Assembly (NCBI RefSeq): GCF_000336775.1
Contig: NZ_AOLJ01000022.1
Span: forward strand, 103,797 to 164,821
Length of the DNA: 61,025 nt
DNA from: Haloferax gibbonsii ATCC 33959
GTDB taxonomy: Archaea; Halobacteriota; Halobacteria; Halobacteriales; Haloferacaceae
Direction: 5' to 3'
Part shown: piece after piece, positions 1 through 9,783 of the stretch
Layout of the letters: the number at the start of each line of letters is the position of its first letter
How positions within the stretch are numbered: position 1 is the stretch's first letter
The notes under the pieces: generated by a model
The model's database searches: none
Seen by the model: only the letters and a program-made list of their open reading frames with translations
What the model was told of the DNA's origin: nothing
Translations under genes and position numbers: made by a program

Positions 1-960
1 GTCTCGGCGGTCAAGCGCCTCCGCCTCATGTACGAGGTCCGGAAGACCGACGCCGGGCGCGAGGTCGTCGTCACCGGTCCCGACGCGCTCTTTCAGCGAA
101 CCAGACGCTACGGAACCGCCTTCGCCCGCCTGCTTCGGTCGGTCGCAACCGCCGGCGACTGGCGACTCGTGGCGACCATCGACGACCGCGGGACGGAACG
201 CGAACTGACGCTCACGAGCGAGGACGTGTCGGTCCCCGGCGTCGAGCCGATGGCCGAACCCGGCTTCGACAGCGACGTGGAGGCCGACTTCGCCGCCCGC
301 TTCCGCGGCCTCGACCTCGACTGGTCGCTCGTCCGGGAGCCGGAGCCCCTCGAAACGGGGACGAGCGTGATGATTCCGGACTTCGCGTTCGACTACGCGC
401 ACGCCGACTTCCGCGTCTTCTTCGAGATTATGGGCTTTTGGACGCCCGAGTACGTCGAAAAGAAGCTGGGCCAACTCGCCGACGTGGAGGACGTGGAACT
501 CGTCGTCGCCGTGGACGAGTCGCTCGGCGTCGGCGAGGACATCGCCGCCCGCGACCACCGCGCGGTCCCCTACTCCGGCTCCGTGCGCGTGAAGGACGTG
601 GTGGACGTGCTGCGCGACTACGAGTCCGACCTCGTCGCCGACGCGGCCTCGTCGCTCCCCGCCGAACTCGCGCCGGACGACGACGTGGTCACCCTGTCCG
701 ACCTCGCGACGGCCCGCGGCGTCTCCGTCGACGCGCTCGCCGACGTGGTCTTCCCGGAACACGAGCTCGTCGGGCGGACCCTGGTTCGGCCCGCCGTCCT
801 CGACGCGCTCGCCGGGGAAGTCGAGGCGGGGATGTCGCTGTCGGCGGTCGAGTCCGTCCTCGACGACCGCGGCCTCGACGACGCGAGCGCGGTCCTCTCG
901 CGGCTCGGCTACCGGGTCGAGTGGGAGGGTCTGACCGGCGGAACGGTCAAAGAGAAGTAG
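1..960 (+). CDS. DUF790 / Bax1-type endonuclease, 3' part
   Basis: The frame is open from base 1 with no stop, so the gene begins before the window and only the C-terminal 319 residues or so are present; the ATG at 28 is internal. The core around nucleotides 364-480 has a PD-(D/E)XK-like pattern (PDFAF, then FFEIMGFWTPEY, then a Lys-rich helix), as in the DUF790 family. Bax1, the studied archaeal member, is a nuclease that partners the XPB helicase in DNA repair; an XPB gene may lie just upstream, outside the window. The last 100 residues look like a small helical domain. Family assignment is fairly sure; activity is inferred. Confidence 0.8.
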   Translation, partial: VSAVKRLRLMYEVRKTDAGREVVVTGPDALFQRTRRYGTAFARLLRSVATAGDWRLVATIDDRGTERELTLTSEDVSVPGVEPMAEPGFDSDVEADFAARFRGLDLDWSLVREPEPLETGTSVMIPDFAFDYAHADFRVFFEIMGFWTPEYVEKKLGQLADVEDVELVVAVDESLGVGEDIAARDHRAVPYSGSVRVKDVVDVLRDYESDLVADAASSLPAELAPDDDVVTLSDLATARGVSVDALADVVFPEHELVGRTLVRPAVLDALAGEVEAGMSLSAVESVLDDRGLDDASAVLSRLGYRVEWEGLTGGTVKEK

Positions 961-984
961 TCTCGGGGGGCGACCTCGAACCGC

Positions 985-1521
985 TCAGTCGAGTTTGACG
1001 AGTTCTTCCTGCCGACCCTTCGGGACGGTCGAGCGGAGTTCCCCGTGGAGGTAGAGCCCGACGCCGAGCGGTTCGAGTTCGCCGGCGATTTCGTGGGCTG
1101 CGGTGAGGTAGCCCCAGTCGCCCTCCCATCGGTCGAGCTGTTGGTCGTGGCCGTCGACGAACGCCTTCGCCTCGCCGGGGCTCAGTTCGATGACGTTCTT
1201 CGTCGCGTCGCCGCAGAACCGCTGGACCGCGTTGGTCGAGGGCTTCCAGTGGCGCTGGCGGGTCCGGAGGATGCGCATTCCGAGCCCCTCGACTTTGATG
1301 GGGTCGACGACCTCGCCGTGGAACGCCCAAATCTTGCCCGCGCCCTTCTCCCAGAACGTGTAGCCGTCGAAGACCGCCGGGTCGACGCCGAACCGCTCTT
1401 CCCACCAGTCGACGACCTCCTCGCGGGAGGGCCGCCCCTCGACGACGCGGTCGTCGGGCGTCGGCGGCAGGCGGTCGAACTGCTGGCCCCAGTTCTCGTC
1501 GGGGGCGGTGTCGTCGCTCAT
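985..1521 (-). CDS. Small protein coupled to RNA m5C methylase (possible RNA-binding partner)
   Basis: This 178-residue protein starts at an ATG (1519-1521) that overlaps the TGA stop (1518-1520) of the methylase gene upstream, so the two are almost certainly translationally coupled. No catalytic motif is evident. The N-terminal third is acidic and Trp-rich (VVDWWEERFG, YTFWEKGAGKIW). The C-terminal half, with NVIELSPGEAKAFVDG and LGVGLYLHGELRSTVPKGR, resembles the PUA-like or RsmF-type C-terminal RNA-binding regions that many NOP2/NSUN methylases carry on the same chain. I infer it supplies that domain as a separate subunit; this is not proven. Confidence 0.75.
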   Translation of the reverse strand: MSDDTAPDENWGQQFDRLPPTPDDRVVEGRPSREEVVDWWEERFGVDPAVFDGYTFWEKGAGKIWAFHGEVVDPIKVEGLGMRILRTRQRHWKPSTNAVQRFCGDATKNVIELSPGEAKAFVDGHDQQLDRWEGDWGYLTAAHEIAGELEPLGVGLYLHGELRSTVPKGRQEELVKLD

Positions 1522-2459
1522 GCGTTCACCTCCAGTTTGGCGGTGAAGAAGCCGCCCGTGTCGTTGTGGTGCGGGTAGACGCGGCGGGCCTTGGTCACCG
1601 ACGGGTCGTACTCGTCGCCCTCCCACTCGGTGATGCCGGGCGCGGTCTCGAAGCCGTCGGGGACGTCCCACTCGACGACCTCGCAGTCCTCCCGTTCGAG
1701 GACGAAGTCGAGGATGGCCTCGTTCTCCTCGGGCGCGAAGGTACACGTGGAGTAGACGACGGTGCCGCCGGCTTTCGTCACCTGCACGGCGCGCCGGAGG
1801 ATGCCCTTCTGGATGCCGGCGACGCTTTTGACGTGGTTCATCGTCCACTCGTCGAGCACGTCGGGGTTCTTCCGGCAGGTGCCCTCGCAGGAACAGGGGG
1901 CGTCGACGAGGACGCGGTCGAACTGCTCGAACGACCCGGACTTTTCGGGGGTCCGCTCCCCGAAGGGCTTCATCGAGAAGTTGCGGGCGTCCTGATTCGA
2001 CACGACGAGGTTGGTCACGCCGAGGCGCTCGGCGTTGTGGCGGAGCGCCGACAGCCGACCGAGGTTGTTGTCGTTGCCGACGAGGACGCCCTCGTCGTCC
2101 ATCATGGCGGCAATCTGGGTCGTCTTCGACCCCGGCGCGGCGCAGGTGTCCCAGACGCGCTCGCCCGGTTGCGGGTCGAGTGCGATAGCCGGGAGCGCCG
2201 ACACCTCCTCTTGGCCGTGGAGCCAGCCGTGGAAGTACGGCCAGTTCGTCCCCGGACTGCTGTCTTCGAGCTTCAGGATGCCGGGGTGCCAGTCGGTCGG
2301 TTCGTAGGCGACGCCCTCGTCGTCGAGCGCCTCGCGGGCGCGCGCCACCGTCGTCTTGATGGTGTTGACGCGGACGACGGAGGGAAGCGGCCGCTCGCAG
2401 GCCGCGAAAAAGGCCTCCTCGTCGTCCACGAGCGGCGCGTACCGCTGGAGCGGGTTCAT
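1518..2459 (-). CDS. NOP2/RsmB-family RNA (cytosine-C5) methyltransferase
   Basis: The 313-residue protein has the class I SAM fold of the NOL1/NOP2/Sun family: the SAM-binding motif DTCAAPGSKT near residue 110, motif IV DAPCSCEG and motif VI STCTFAPEEN, which provide the two catalytic cysteines that define m5C RNA methylases. It should transfer a methyl group to C5 of cytosine in tRNA or rRNA; the exact target cannot be told. It is shorter than bacterial RsmB/RsmF and lacks their C-terminal RNA-binding domain, which the overlapping downstream gene may supply. The start at 2459 gives the normal family N-terminus, NPLQRYAPLV. Confidence 0.92.
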   Translation of the reverse strand: MNPLQRYAPLVDDEEAFFAACERPLPSVVRVNTIKTTVARAREALDDEGVAYEPTDWHPGILKLEDSSPGTNWPYFHGWLHGQEEVSALPAIALDPQPGERVWDTCAAPGSKTTQIAAMMDDEGVLVGNDNNLGRLSALRHNAERLGVTNLVVSNQDARNFSMKPFGERTPEKSGSFEQFDRVLVDAPCSCEGTCRKNPDVLDEWTMNHVKSVAGIQKGILRRAVQVTKAGGTVVYSTCTFAPEENEAILDFVLEREDCEVVEWDVPDGFETAPGITEWEGDEYDPSVTKARRVYPHHNDTGGFFTAKLEVNA

Positions 2460-2624
2460 GACACTCGATTCCGCGGGGGCGCGCTTGTCGGTTTCGGAGT
2501 CGTCGGGTGACGAGCTCGGAGCCGCGGGGAGGCGACGCGGGACGGTTCACGGACGCGGACCCGTCCGTCGATAGCGACGCAGTCGCCCGTCGGATTTACT
2601 TCGTCCCGGCGACCATGTTCACGT

Positions 2625-3371
2625 ATGGCACGCATTCGCGTCCTCGCGGAGGAACTCACCGACGAACTGGAGTCGCCGACGCTGGTCGAAGGACTGCCGG
2701 GCGTCGGGTTGGTCGGCAAAATTGCGGCCGACCACCTGGTGGAGGCGTTCGACATGACCCACTACGCGGACGTGTTCTGCGAGGGCGTCCCGAAGGTTGC
2801 GGTCTACATGAAGGACGACCCGACACTCCACCCGCCGGTCAGGCTCTACGCCGACGCCGAGCGGGACCTGCTCGTCCTCCAGAGCGACATCCCCATCCGA
2901 CCCGACGCGGCGACCGAACTCGCCAGCTGTCTCGGCCCGTGGTTCGAAGACCTCGACGTGCTTCCCGTGTTCCTCTCGGGCATCGCCCACGAGAAGTCCG
3001 AGGGCGTGCCCGCGCTCTACGGCGTCGGCACCGACGGCGCGACGTCGCGGCTCGAAGACGCCGGCATCGACCGTCCGACGGAGACCGGCCTCGTCTCGGG
3101 ACCGACGGGCGCGCTCCTGAGCAACGCCGTCTCGGTCGGCCGCCCGGCGCTCGCGTTGGTCGTCGAGTCGGACCCGCAGTTCCCGGACCCCGAGGCGGCC
3201 CGGGTCATCATCAAACACGGTATCGAACCGCTCGTCGGCGTCGAGGTCCCCGTGGACGATCTCGTGGACAGCGCCACCGAGATACGGCAGGCGAAAGAGC
3301 AGTTGGCCCGGCGGATGCAGCAGTCCGACGAGGAGAGCACGCAGGCCCGGCCGCTCGGGATGTACCAGTAA
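2625..3371 (+). CDS. PAC2 family protein (proteasome-assembly-chaperone-like)
   Basis: This 248-residue protein has the PAC2-family opening: a strand ending in LVEGLPGVGLVGKIAADHL, the segment HYADVFCEGVPKVAVY, and the conserved SNAVSVGRPALALVVES stretch. Eukaryotic PAC2 helps assemble 20S proteasomes; archaeal members are thought to be related chaperones, but their client is unsettled. A TATA-like GATTTACTT about 29 bases before the ATG suggests a leaderless message. Its position just upstream of grpE-dnaK-dnaJ fits a protein-quality role. The Gln/Glu-rich tail after residue 220 is probably helical. Family assignment is strong, function inferred. Confidence 0.9.
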   Translation: MARIRVLAEELTDELESPTLVEGLPGVGLVGKIAADHLVEAFDMTHYADVFCEGVPKVAVYMKDDPTLHPPVRLYADAERDLLVLQSDIPIRPDAATELASCLGPWFEDLDVLPVFLSGIAHEKSEGVPALYGVGTDGATSRLEDAGIDRPTETGLVSGPTGALLSNAVSVGRPALALVVESDPQFPDPEAARVIIKHGIEPLVGVEVPVDDLVDSATEIRQAKEQLARRMQQSDEESTQARPLGMYQ

Positions 3372-3487
3372 GGCCGCTGTCGGTCGGTGACGGCGGGTAT
3401 CGACCCGCGCTGCCGCCCCACGGTGAGAAGCGTTTCGGCCGGCCCGCAGTCTACACGTTTAAGCCGCGCCGGCCACTTCTCCCGCCC

Positions 3488-4183
3488 ATGAGCGACGACC
3501 CTGCCGAGTCGGCCACGGACGCGAACGCGGAATCCGAGCCCGACGCGGCACCCGACGCAGCGGCGCAGGCGGCCGAAGACGCGGCGACGGACGCCGAGGG
3601 CGAGGCGTCGAGCGCCGAGTCGGCGGCCGAGGACCCCGACGCGACGGGCGACGGGCCGGCCGTCTCCGACCGCGTCGCCGAGTACGACGACGACCTCGCG
3701 GCCGAGGTCGCGGCGCTCGAAGCCCGCGTCGCCGACCTCGAAGCCGAGCGCGACGAGGCCGAAGCGACGGCCGAGGAACTCCAGTCCCGCCTCAAGCGCA
3801 CGCAGGCGGACTTCCAGAACTACAAGAAGCGCGCGAAGAAGCGACAGGACCAGATAAAAGAGCGCGCCACCGAGGACTTCGTCGAGCGCGTCGTCACCGT
3901 CCGCGACAACCTCGTCCGCGCGCTCGACCAGGACGAGGACGCCGACATCCGCGGCGGCCTCGAATCGACGCTCAAGGAGTTCGACCGCATCCTCGAAGAC
4001 GAGAACGTCGAAATCATCGCCCCCGAACCGGGGACGGACGTGGACCCCAACCGCCACGAGGTGATGATGCGCGTCGACAGCGACGAGCCCGCGGACACCG
4101 TCGCCGACGTGTTCCAGCCCGGTTACGAGATGGCCGACAAGGTCATCCGCGCCGCGCAGATCACGGTCAGTAAGGGCGAGTAG
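3488..4183 (+). CDS. grpE: GrpE nucleotide exchange factor
   Basis: GrpE releases ADP from DnaK so that substrate can be let go. The ATG at 3488 gives 231 residues. Residues 1-75 form an Ala/Asp/Glu-rich, probably disordered extension; residues 78-110 are a heptad coiled coil (VAALEARVADLEAERDEAEA), followed by the family signature KRTQADFQNYKKRAKKRQ and the C-terminal beta domain ending PGYEMADKVIRAAQITVSKG. GTTTAAG at about 3457-3463 is a TATA box 28 bases before the start. It precedes dnaK with one hydrolase gene between them. An upstream in-frame extension to 2507 exists but overlaps the PAC2 gene and has no homology. Confidence 0.96.
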   Translation: MSDDPAESATDANAESEPDAAPDAAAQAAEDAATDAEGEASSAESAAEDPDATGDGPAVSDRVAEYDDDLAAEVAALEARVADLEAERDEAEATAEELQSRLKRTQADFQNYKKRAKKRQDQIKERATEDFVERVVTVRDNLVRALDQDEDADIRGGLESTLKEFDRILEDENVEIIAPEPGTDVDPNRHEVMMRVDSDEPADTVADVFQPGYEMADKVIRAAQITVSKGE

Positions 4184-4282
4184 TCGCGAGCGACGCGGCT
4201 GTCTCCCCGCGGCCGGCCACGGCGGCTTGACGCGTCGCCGACCCGGGGAGGACTTTTGTTCTCACCTCGCAATCACTACGGC

Positions 4283-5086
4283 ATGCGACTTCGTTCCCGT
4301 CGGCGGCGGCCGACCGTGCGCGTCACCCAACACGGTGACCCCGGCGACGACGACCTGCTTTTCGTCCTCGGATGGGGCAACAAGCCGGGTCACCGGAGCG
4401 TCGAGTGGCTCCTCGACCGCCTCACCTACGAGGGCTACCACGTCCACGCCGTCGAACTCCCGACGAACGGCTGGGAGTTCGAGGGCCAGTACGTGAGCCC
4501 GGTGCGGGCGTACGCGGTCGACCGCGACATCGACCTCGTCCTCAGCCACAGCACCGGCGGCCTCGTCGCCGCCCACCTCGACCTCGCGGTCCGGAACGTC
4601 TTTTTGAGCCCGTGGTGGGGGACCGCGACCGCCGGCCTCGATGGCCTGCTGCTCCCCGTCGTCAGGCGGTTGCCGACGACGCGCCCGTTCGTCCCCGCGG
4701 GCATCTCTCGTACGGACCTCGGCGAACTGAAACTCGCCGCCGAACTGGCCGACGGCCCGGACAACGCCTCGCCCGCCTTCCTCCGCATGATTCACGGCGC
4801 GCAGGAGTCGCTGCCGCCGTTCCGTCCCGACGACGTGGTCTTCGTCTCGCTGTCGGACCGGGTCGTCGACGTTCGCGCAATCGGCGACCGGACCCCCGCG
4901 TCGAACCTCGTCCCGTACGACGGCGGCCACGAGTTCTTCGCCAGCGAGGGCAGGGAGCGGACGCTCTCGGTGGTGCTCGACGCCCTCGACGGAGCGGACC
5001 CGTCGTCGCTCCGACTCGGCGGTGCGGGCGCGCCCGGCTCCGACGACTCGACCGACGGAACGGAGCGACCGCAGTCGATGGACTGA
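4283..5086 (+). CDS. Alpha/beta hydrolase fold protein
   Basis: This 267-residue protein lies between grpE and dnaK on the same strand. It has an alpha/beta hydrolase pattern: a strand and oxyanion region [15 protein letters not shown], a nucleophile elbow [13 protein letters not shown], and a late His in DGGHEFFAS that would complete a Ser-Asp-His triad. The elbow reads S-H-S-T-G rather than the usual G-x-S-x-G, which is unusual but tolerated in some families. I chose the ATG at 4283 over an in-frame TTG at 4256 because CTTTTGTT at 4253-4260 is a plausible TATA box 27 bases upstream. Substrate unknown. Confidence 0.82.
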   Translation: MRLRSRRRRPTVRVTQHGDPGDDDLLFVLGWGNKPGHRSVEWLLDRLTYEGYHVHAVELPTNGWEFEGQYVSPVRAYAVDRDIDLVLSHSTGGLVAAHLDLAVRNVFLSPWWGTATAGLDGLLLPVVRRLPTTRPFVPAGISRTDLGELKLAAELADGPDNASPAFLRMIHGAQESLPPFRPDDVVFVSLSDRVVDVRAIGDRTPASNLVPYDGGHEFFASEGRERTLSVVLDALDGADPSSLRLGGAGAPGSDDSTDGTERPQSMD

Positions 5087-5242
5087 GACGCCGTCGCCAT
5101 CGACATCGACTCTGCCGGACGCGACGCTGGCGACGCGGTCGGCGGTTCTACATAAATCGACCGACCTGTTTCGACGCGAGAACGCAAAATCGCAAGACAG
5201 CGTCGACCTCGGTGCGCGCCGTGTGTCGCAGTATCTAGTAAC

Positions 5243-5249
5243 CTTTAAC
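5243..5249 (+). promoter_or_regulatory. Putative TATA box of dnaK
   Basis: CTTTAAC is centred about 31 bases before the dnaK ATG, the spacing expected for a haloarchaeal promoter with a very short leader. A second AT-rich element, CATAAAT, lies near 5150-5156. Assigned by position only. Confidence 0.4.
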
Positions 5250-5276
5250 CGGCAAAAGACGGTATTTGCGGGCAAG

Positions 5277-7148
<1,872 letters not shown>

Positions 7149-7299
7149 CGCTAACCACCTGACCGACTCTCGGGTCGCCGAGAGACCCGACGCCGGCGGT
7201 CGAATCCGGTCGGAATCCCGGATTTGACGCCGCTCGCGCTCGCCGCGATACGAGAGACGGACTTTTCAAATACCTTCACCGGCTACAAGAGAGCAACTG

Positions 7300-8457
7300 A
7301 TGAGCGAGGACTTCTACGACGTACTCGGGGTCTCGCGGGACGCCTCGAAAGACGAGATCAAGAACGCGTACCGCAAGAAGGCCGCGAAGTACCACCCCGA
7401 CGTTTCCGACGAGGACGACGCCGAGGAGAAGTTCAAGAAGGTCCAGAAGGCAAAGGAGGTGCTCACGGACGACGAGAAGCGGCAGATGTACGACCAAGTC
7501 GGCCACGAGCGCTTCCAGCAGTCCCAGAAACGCGGCGGCGGTGGCGGCGGCCGCGGGGGAGGCAATCCCTTCGGCGGCGGCGGCAACCCCTTCGGCGGGA
7601 TGGGCGGCGGCGGTGGCGGCTTCGAGGACATCTTCAACAACCTCTTCAACGGCGGCGCGGGCGGCCAACAGCGCAACCGTCCCCAGCAGGGTCGCGACGT
7701 GGCCCAGCGCATCTCCATCGACCTCGAAGACGCCTACCACGGCGTCGAGCGCGACGTGACGATTCGCCGCCGCGAGGTCTGTCCCGAGTGCGACGGCGAG
7801 GGCCACCCCGAGGACGCCGACGTGAACACCTGTTCGGAGTGTAACGGCTCGGGCCAGCAGACGACGGTCCAGCAGACGCCCTTCGGCCGCGTCCAGCAGA
7901 CGACGACCTGTCGCGCCTGCGGCGGCGAGGGCGAGACCTACAGCGAGGACTGCTCGGAGTGTCGCGGCAGCGGGCGCGTCCGCCGCACTCGCGACGTGAC
8001 CATCACTATCCCCGCCGGCTTCCGCGACGGCCAGCGCCTCCGCTACCGCGGCGAGGGCGAACCCGGCGAGAACGGCGGCCCCAACGGCGACCTGTTCGTC
8101 GAGGTCAACGTCCGCGACCACGAGGAGTTCGAGCGGGACGGCGACGACCTCCGCTACACCCACCCCATCTCCTTCCCGCAGGCCGTCTTCGGCGCGACCG
8201 TCGAGGTGCCGACGCTCGACGGCGAGGAGGAACTGAAGGTGCCCGCGGGCACCCAAAGCGGGTCGACGTTCACCGTCTCCGGCGCGGGGATGCCCCACCT
8301 CGACGGTCGGGGTCACGGCGACCTGCACGTCGAGGTCCACGTCGTCACGCCCGAGGACCTCAACAAGGAACAGCGCGAGGCGCTCAAGGAGTTCGCCGAG
8401 GCCGGCGGCGAGGAGGTCAAAGAGGGCCTCTTCCAGAAGCTGAAGAACTCGCTGTAA
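7300..8457 (+). CDS. dnaJ: Hsp40 co-chaperone DnaJ
   Basis: The 385-residue protein is a type I DnaJ. Residues 4-70 are the J domain with the HPD tripeptide in KYHPDVSDED, which stimulates DnaK ATPase. A Gly/Phe-rich region with an EDIF segment follows (about residues 78-125). Next come four CxxCxGxG zinc-finger repeats (CPECDGEG, CSECNGSG, CRACGGEG, CSECRGSG) between residues 160 and 225, and the C-terminal substrate-binding sandwich. A 151-base gap after dnaK contains an AT-rich TTTTCAAATACC about 32 bases before the ATG, so dnaJ probably has its own promoter as well as any read-through. Confidence 0.98.
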   Translation: MSEDFYDVLGVSRDASKDEIKNAYRKKAAKYHPDVSDEDDAEEKFKKVQKAKEVLTDDEKRQMYDQVGHERFQQSQKRGGGGGGRGGGNPFGGGGNPFGGMGGGGGGFEDIFNNLFNGGAGGQQRNRPQQGRDVAQRISIDLEDAYHGVERDVTIRRREVCPECDGEGHPEDADVNTCSECNGSGQQTTVQQTPFGRVQQTTTCRACGGEGETYSEDCSECRGSGRVRRTRDVTITIPAGFRDGQRLRYRGEGEPGENGGPNGDLFVEVNVRDHEEFERDGDDLRYTHPISFPQAVFGATVEVPTLDGEEELKVPAGTQSGSTFTVSGAGMPHLDGRGHGDLHVEVHVVTPEDLNKEQREALKEFAEAGGEEVKEGLFQKLKNSL

Positions 8458-8509
8458 CGGGTTTCCGGCACCACCACGCTCTCTTGTCCGGCGGCCGTCA
8501 GTTCAGGCG

Positions 8510-8830
8510 ATGTCCTACACGAAAGCGAACTACGAGGACGTAGACGCGGTCGGCGGCGGCCTCCATTTCCTGCGAGACGAACTCGACTGCGTCGAACTCG
8601 GCTTCAGCGTGTTAGAGACCGACCCCGACTGGTCCGGCAAGCCGCACGACCACGCCGAACAGGGCCACGAAGAAGTGTACTTCCTCGTCTCCGGCGGGGC
8701 GACGCTCGTCGTCGAAGACAAGAAAGTCGACCTCGAACCCGGCGACGCAGTACGCGTCTCGCCCGAGGACACCCGCGAACTCCGAAACGGTCCCGAAGAG
8801 AGCACGTTCGTCATCGCGGGCGCGCCCTGA
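8510..8830 (+). CDS. Small cupin-fold protein
   Basis: A 106-residue single-domain cupin. The metal-site motif 1 is represented by KPHDHAEQGHEEVYFLVSG, with His, His and Glu in the expected places, and motif 2 by LEPGDAVRVSPEDTRELRN, where the usual last His is replaced. Small cupins bind metals or small ligands and include isomerases, dioxygenases and sensors; nothing here identifies the ligand. It follows dnaJ by 52 bases on the same strand with no strong promoter between, so co-transcription is possible. The family call is solid and the role unknown. Confidence 0.85.
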   Translation: MSYTKANYEDVDAVGGGLHFLRDELDCVELGFSVLETDPDWSGKPHDHAEQGHEEVYFLVSGGATLVVEDKKVDLEPGDAVRVSPEDTRELRNGPEESTFVIAGAP

Positions 8831-8932
8831 GCGACGGAGCCGAGACTCAGACGTCGACGCCCGCCCCGCCGCGTTCTCGGACCGCGAGAGCGCCTCGGGG
8901 CCTTTTTTCGCGCCGACTCCCTACGACCGGCC

Positions 8933-9640
8933 ATGGACGTTATCGGCGACCTCATGGCCCGCGACCGGCGGAGCGACCGACTCGCCCTCCGGGTCGACGG
9001 CCCCGGCCGGACCTACACGTACCACGACCTCATCACGACCTCGTACAAGGCCGGGAACGTCCTCCGCTACCTCGGCGTCCGCAAGGGCGCTCGCGTCGCG
9101 GTCGACCCGGTCTCGCTCCCCGAACCGCTGTTGACGTTCCTCGGGGCGGCCCAACTCGGCGCGGTGACCGCGTTCGACCCGGCGGTCGAGGCGCGAGCGA
9201 CCGTCGTCGCCGTCGACCGCGAGACGGAGTTCGCCGACCTGCCGCCGGGGCAGAAACTCGCCGTGTTCGGTGGCCCGCCGAGTTCGCCCGCGACGACGCA
9301 CTGGGAACAGGAGGTCTGGAGCGAGAACCCGGCGGTCCACCCGGAAGTCGTCGCGCCCGACGACCCGGCGCTCGTCGCCGACGACCGCGAGTTCACCCAC
9401 GGCGACCTGCTGGACGCGGCCCGACGGGTGGCCGCCGACTTCGACCTCGGCGAGGACGACACGGTCGCGGTCAGGTCGTCGCTCAGCCACCCGGGAACCG
9501 TCGTCGCCGGCGTGCTCGCCCCGCTTCTCGCCGGCGGGACGATTCGAATCCCCGCGGGCGACGAGGCCGTCGAAGCGGCGCTCGCAGTCGGCGACGGGGT
9601 TCCCGAAGCGGTCGCCCTCGCGCCGGACGACGCGTACTGA
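8933..9640 (+). CDS. Truncated adenylation-domain (acyl-CoA synthetase-like) protein
   Basis: The 235-residue protein resembles the N-terminal part of ANL-superfamily acyl-CoA synthetases: YTYHDLITTSYKAGNVLRYLG, GARVAVDP and LGAAQLGAVTAFDP match their first subdomain. The later stretch EFTHGDLLDAARRVAADF and TVVAGVLAPLLAGGTI matches the region after the P-loop. The P-loop itself (family form SGTTGxPKG), the YGxTE motif and the whole C-terminal lid domain are missing, against a usual length of 500-650. It has a clear start, a TATA-like CCTTTTTT 28 bases upstream and normal codon use, so it looks like an expressed non-catalytic relative rather than decayed sequence. Confidence 0.72.
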   Translation: MDVIGDLMARDRRSDRLALRVDGPGRTYTYHDLITTSYKAGNVLRYLGVRKGARVAVDPVSLPEPLLTFLGAAQLGAVTAFDPAVEARATVVAVDRETEFADLPPGQKLAVFGGPPSSPATTHWEQEVWSENPAVHPEVVAPDDPALVADDREFTHGDLLDAARRVAADFDLGEDDTVAVRSSLSHPGTVVAGVLAPLLAGGTIRIPAGDEAVEAALAVGDGVPEAVALAPDDAY

Positions 9641-9681
9641 CGACGACGCGTGGGGTGGAGAGAAACCACCGAAGACTCCAA

Positions 9682-9760
9682 CTATTAATTCATATTTGAG
9701 ATTGAATTCTACCTCGGTGTTAAATTCAGGATTTCCACCGCTATATTCATATTCTGGCTG
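9682..9760. repeat. AT-rich stretch with 9-base direct repeat upstream of symporter gene
   Basis: ATTCATATT occurs at 9688-9696 and again at 9745-9753, each preceded within a few bases by CTAT. The stretch is far richer in A and T than the flanking genes. The second copy lies about 35 bases before the symporter start, in the zone of the TATA/BRE elements, and the first is 57 bases further out. This could be a paired operator, but no regulator is identified. Confidence 0.5.
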
Positions 9761-9783
9761 TATCGTTAGTGCAAACACGTTAC

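Noticed and set aside
9541..9558. GATTCGAATCCCCGCG resembling a tRNA T-loop
   Set aside because: It is inside a coding frame (IRIPAG) and there are no matching acceptor or anticodon stems.
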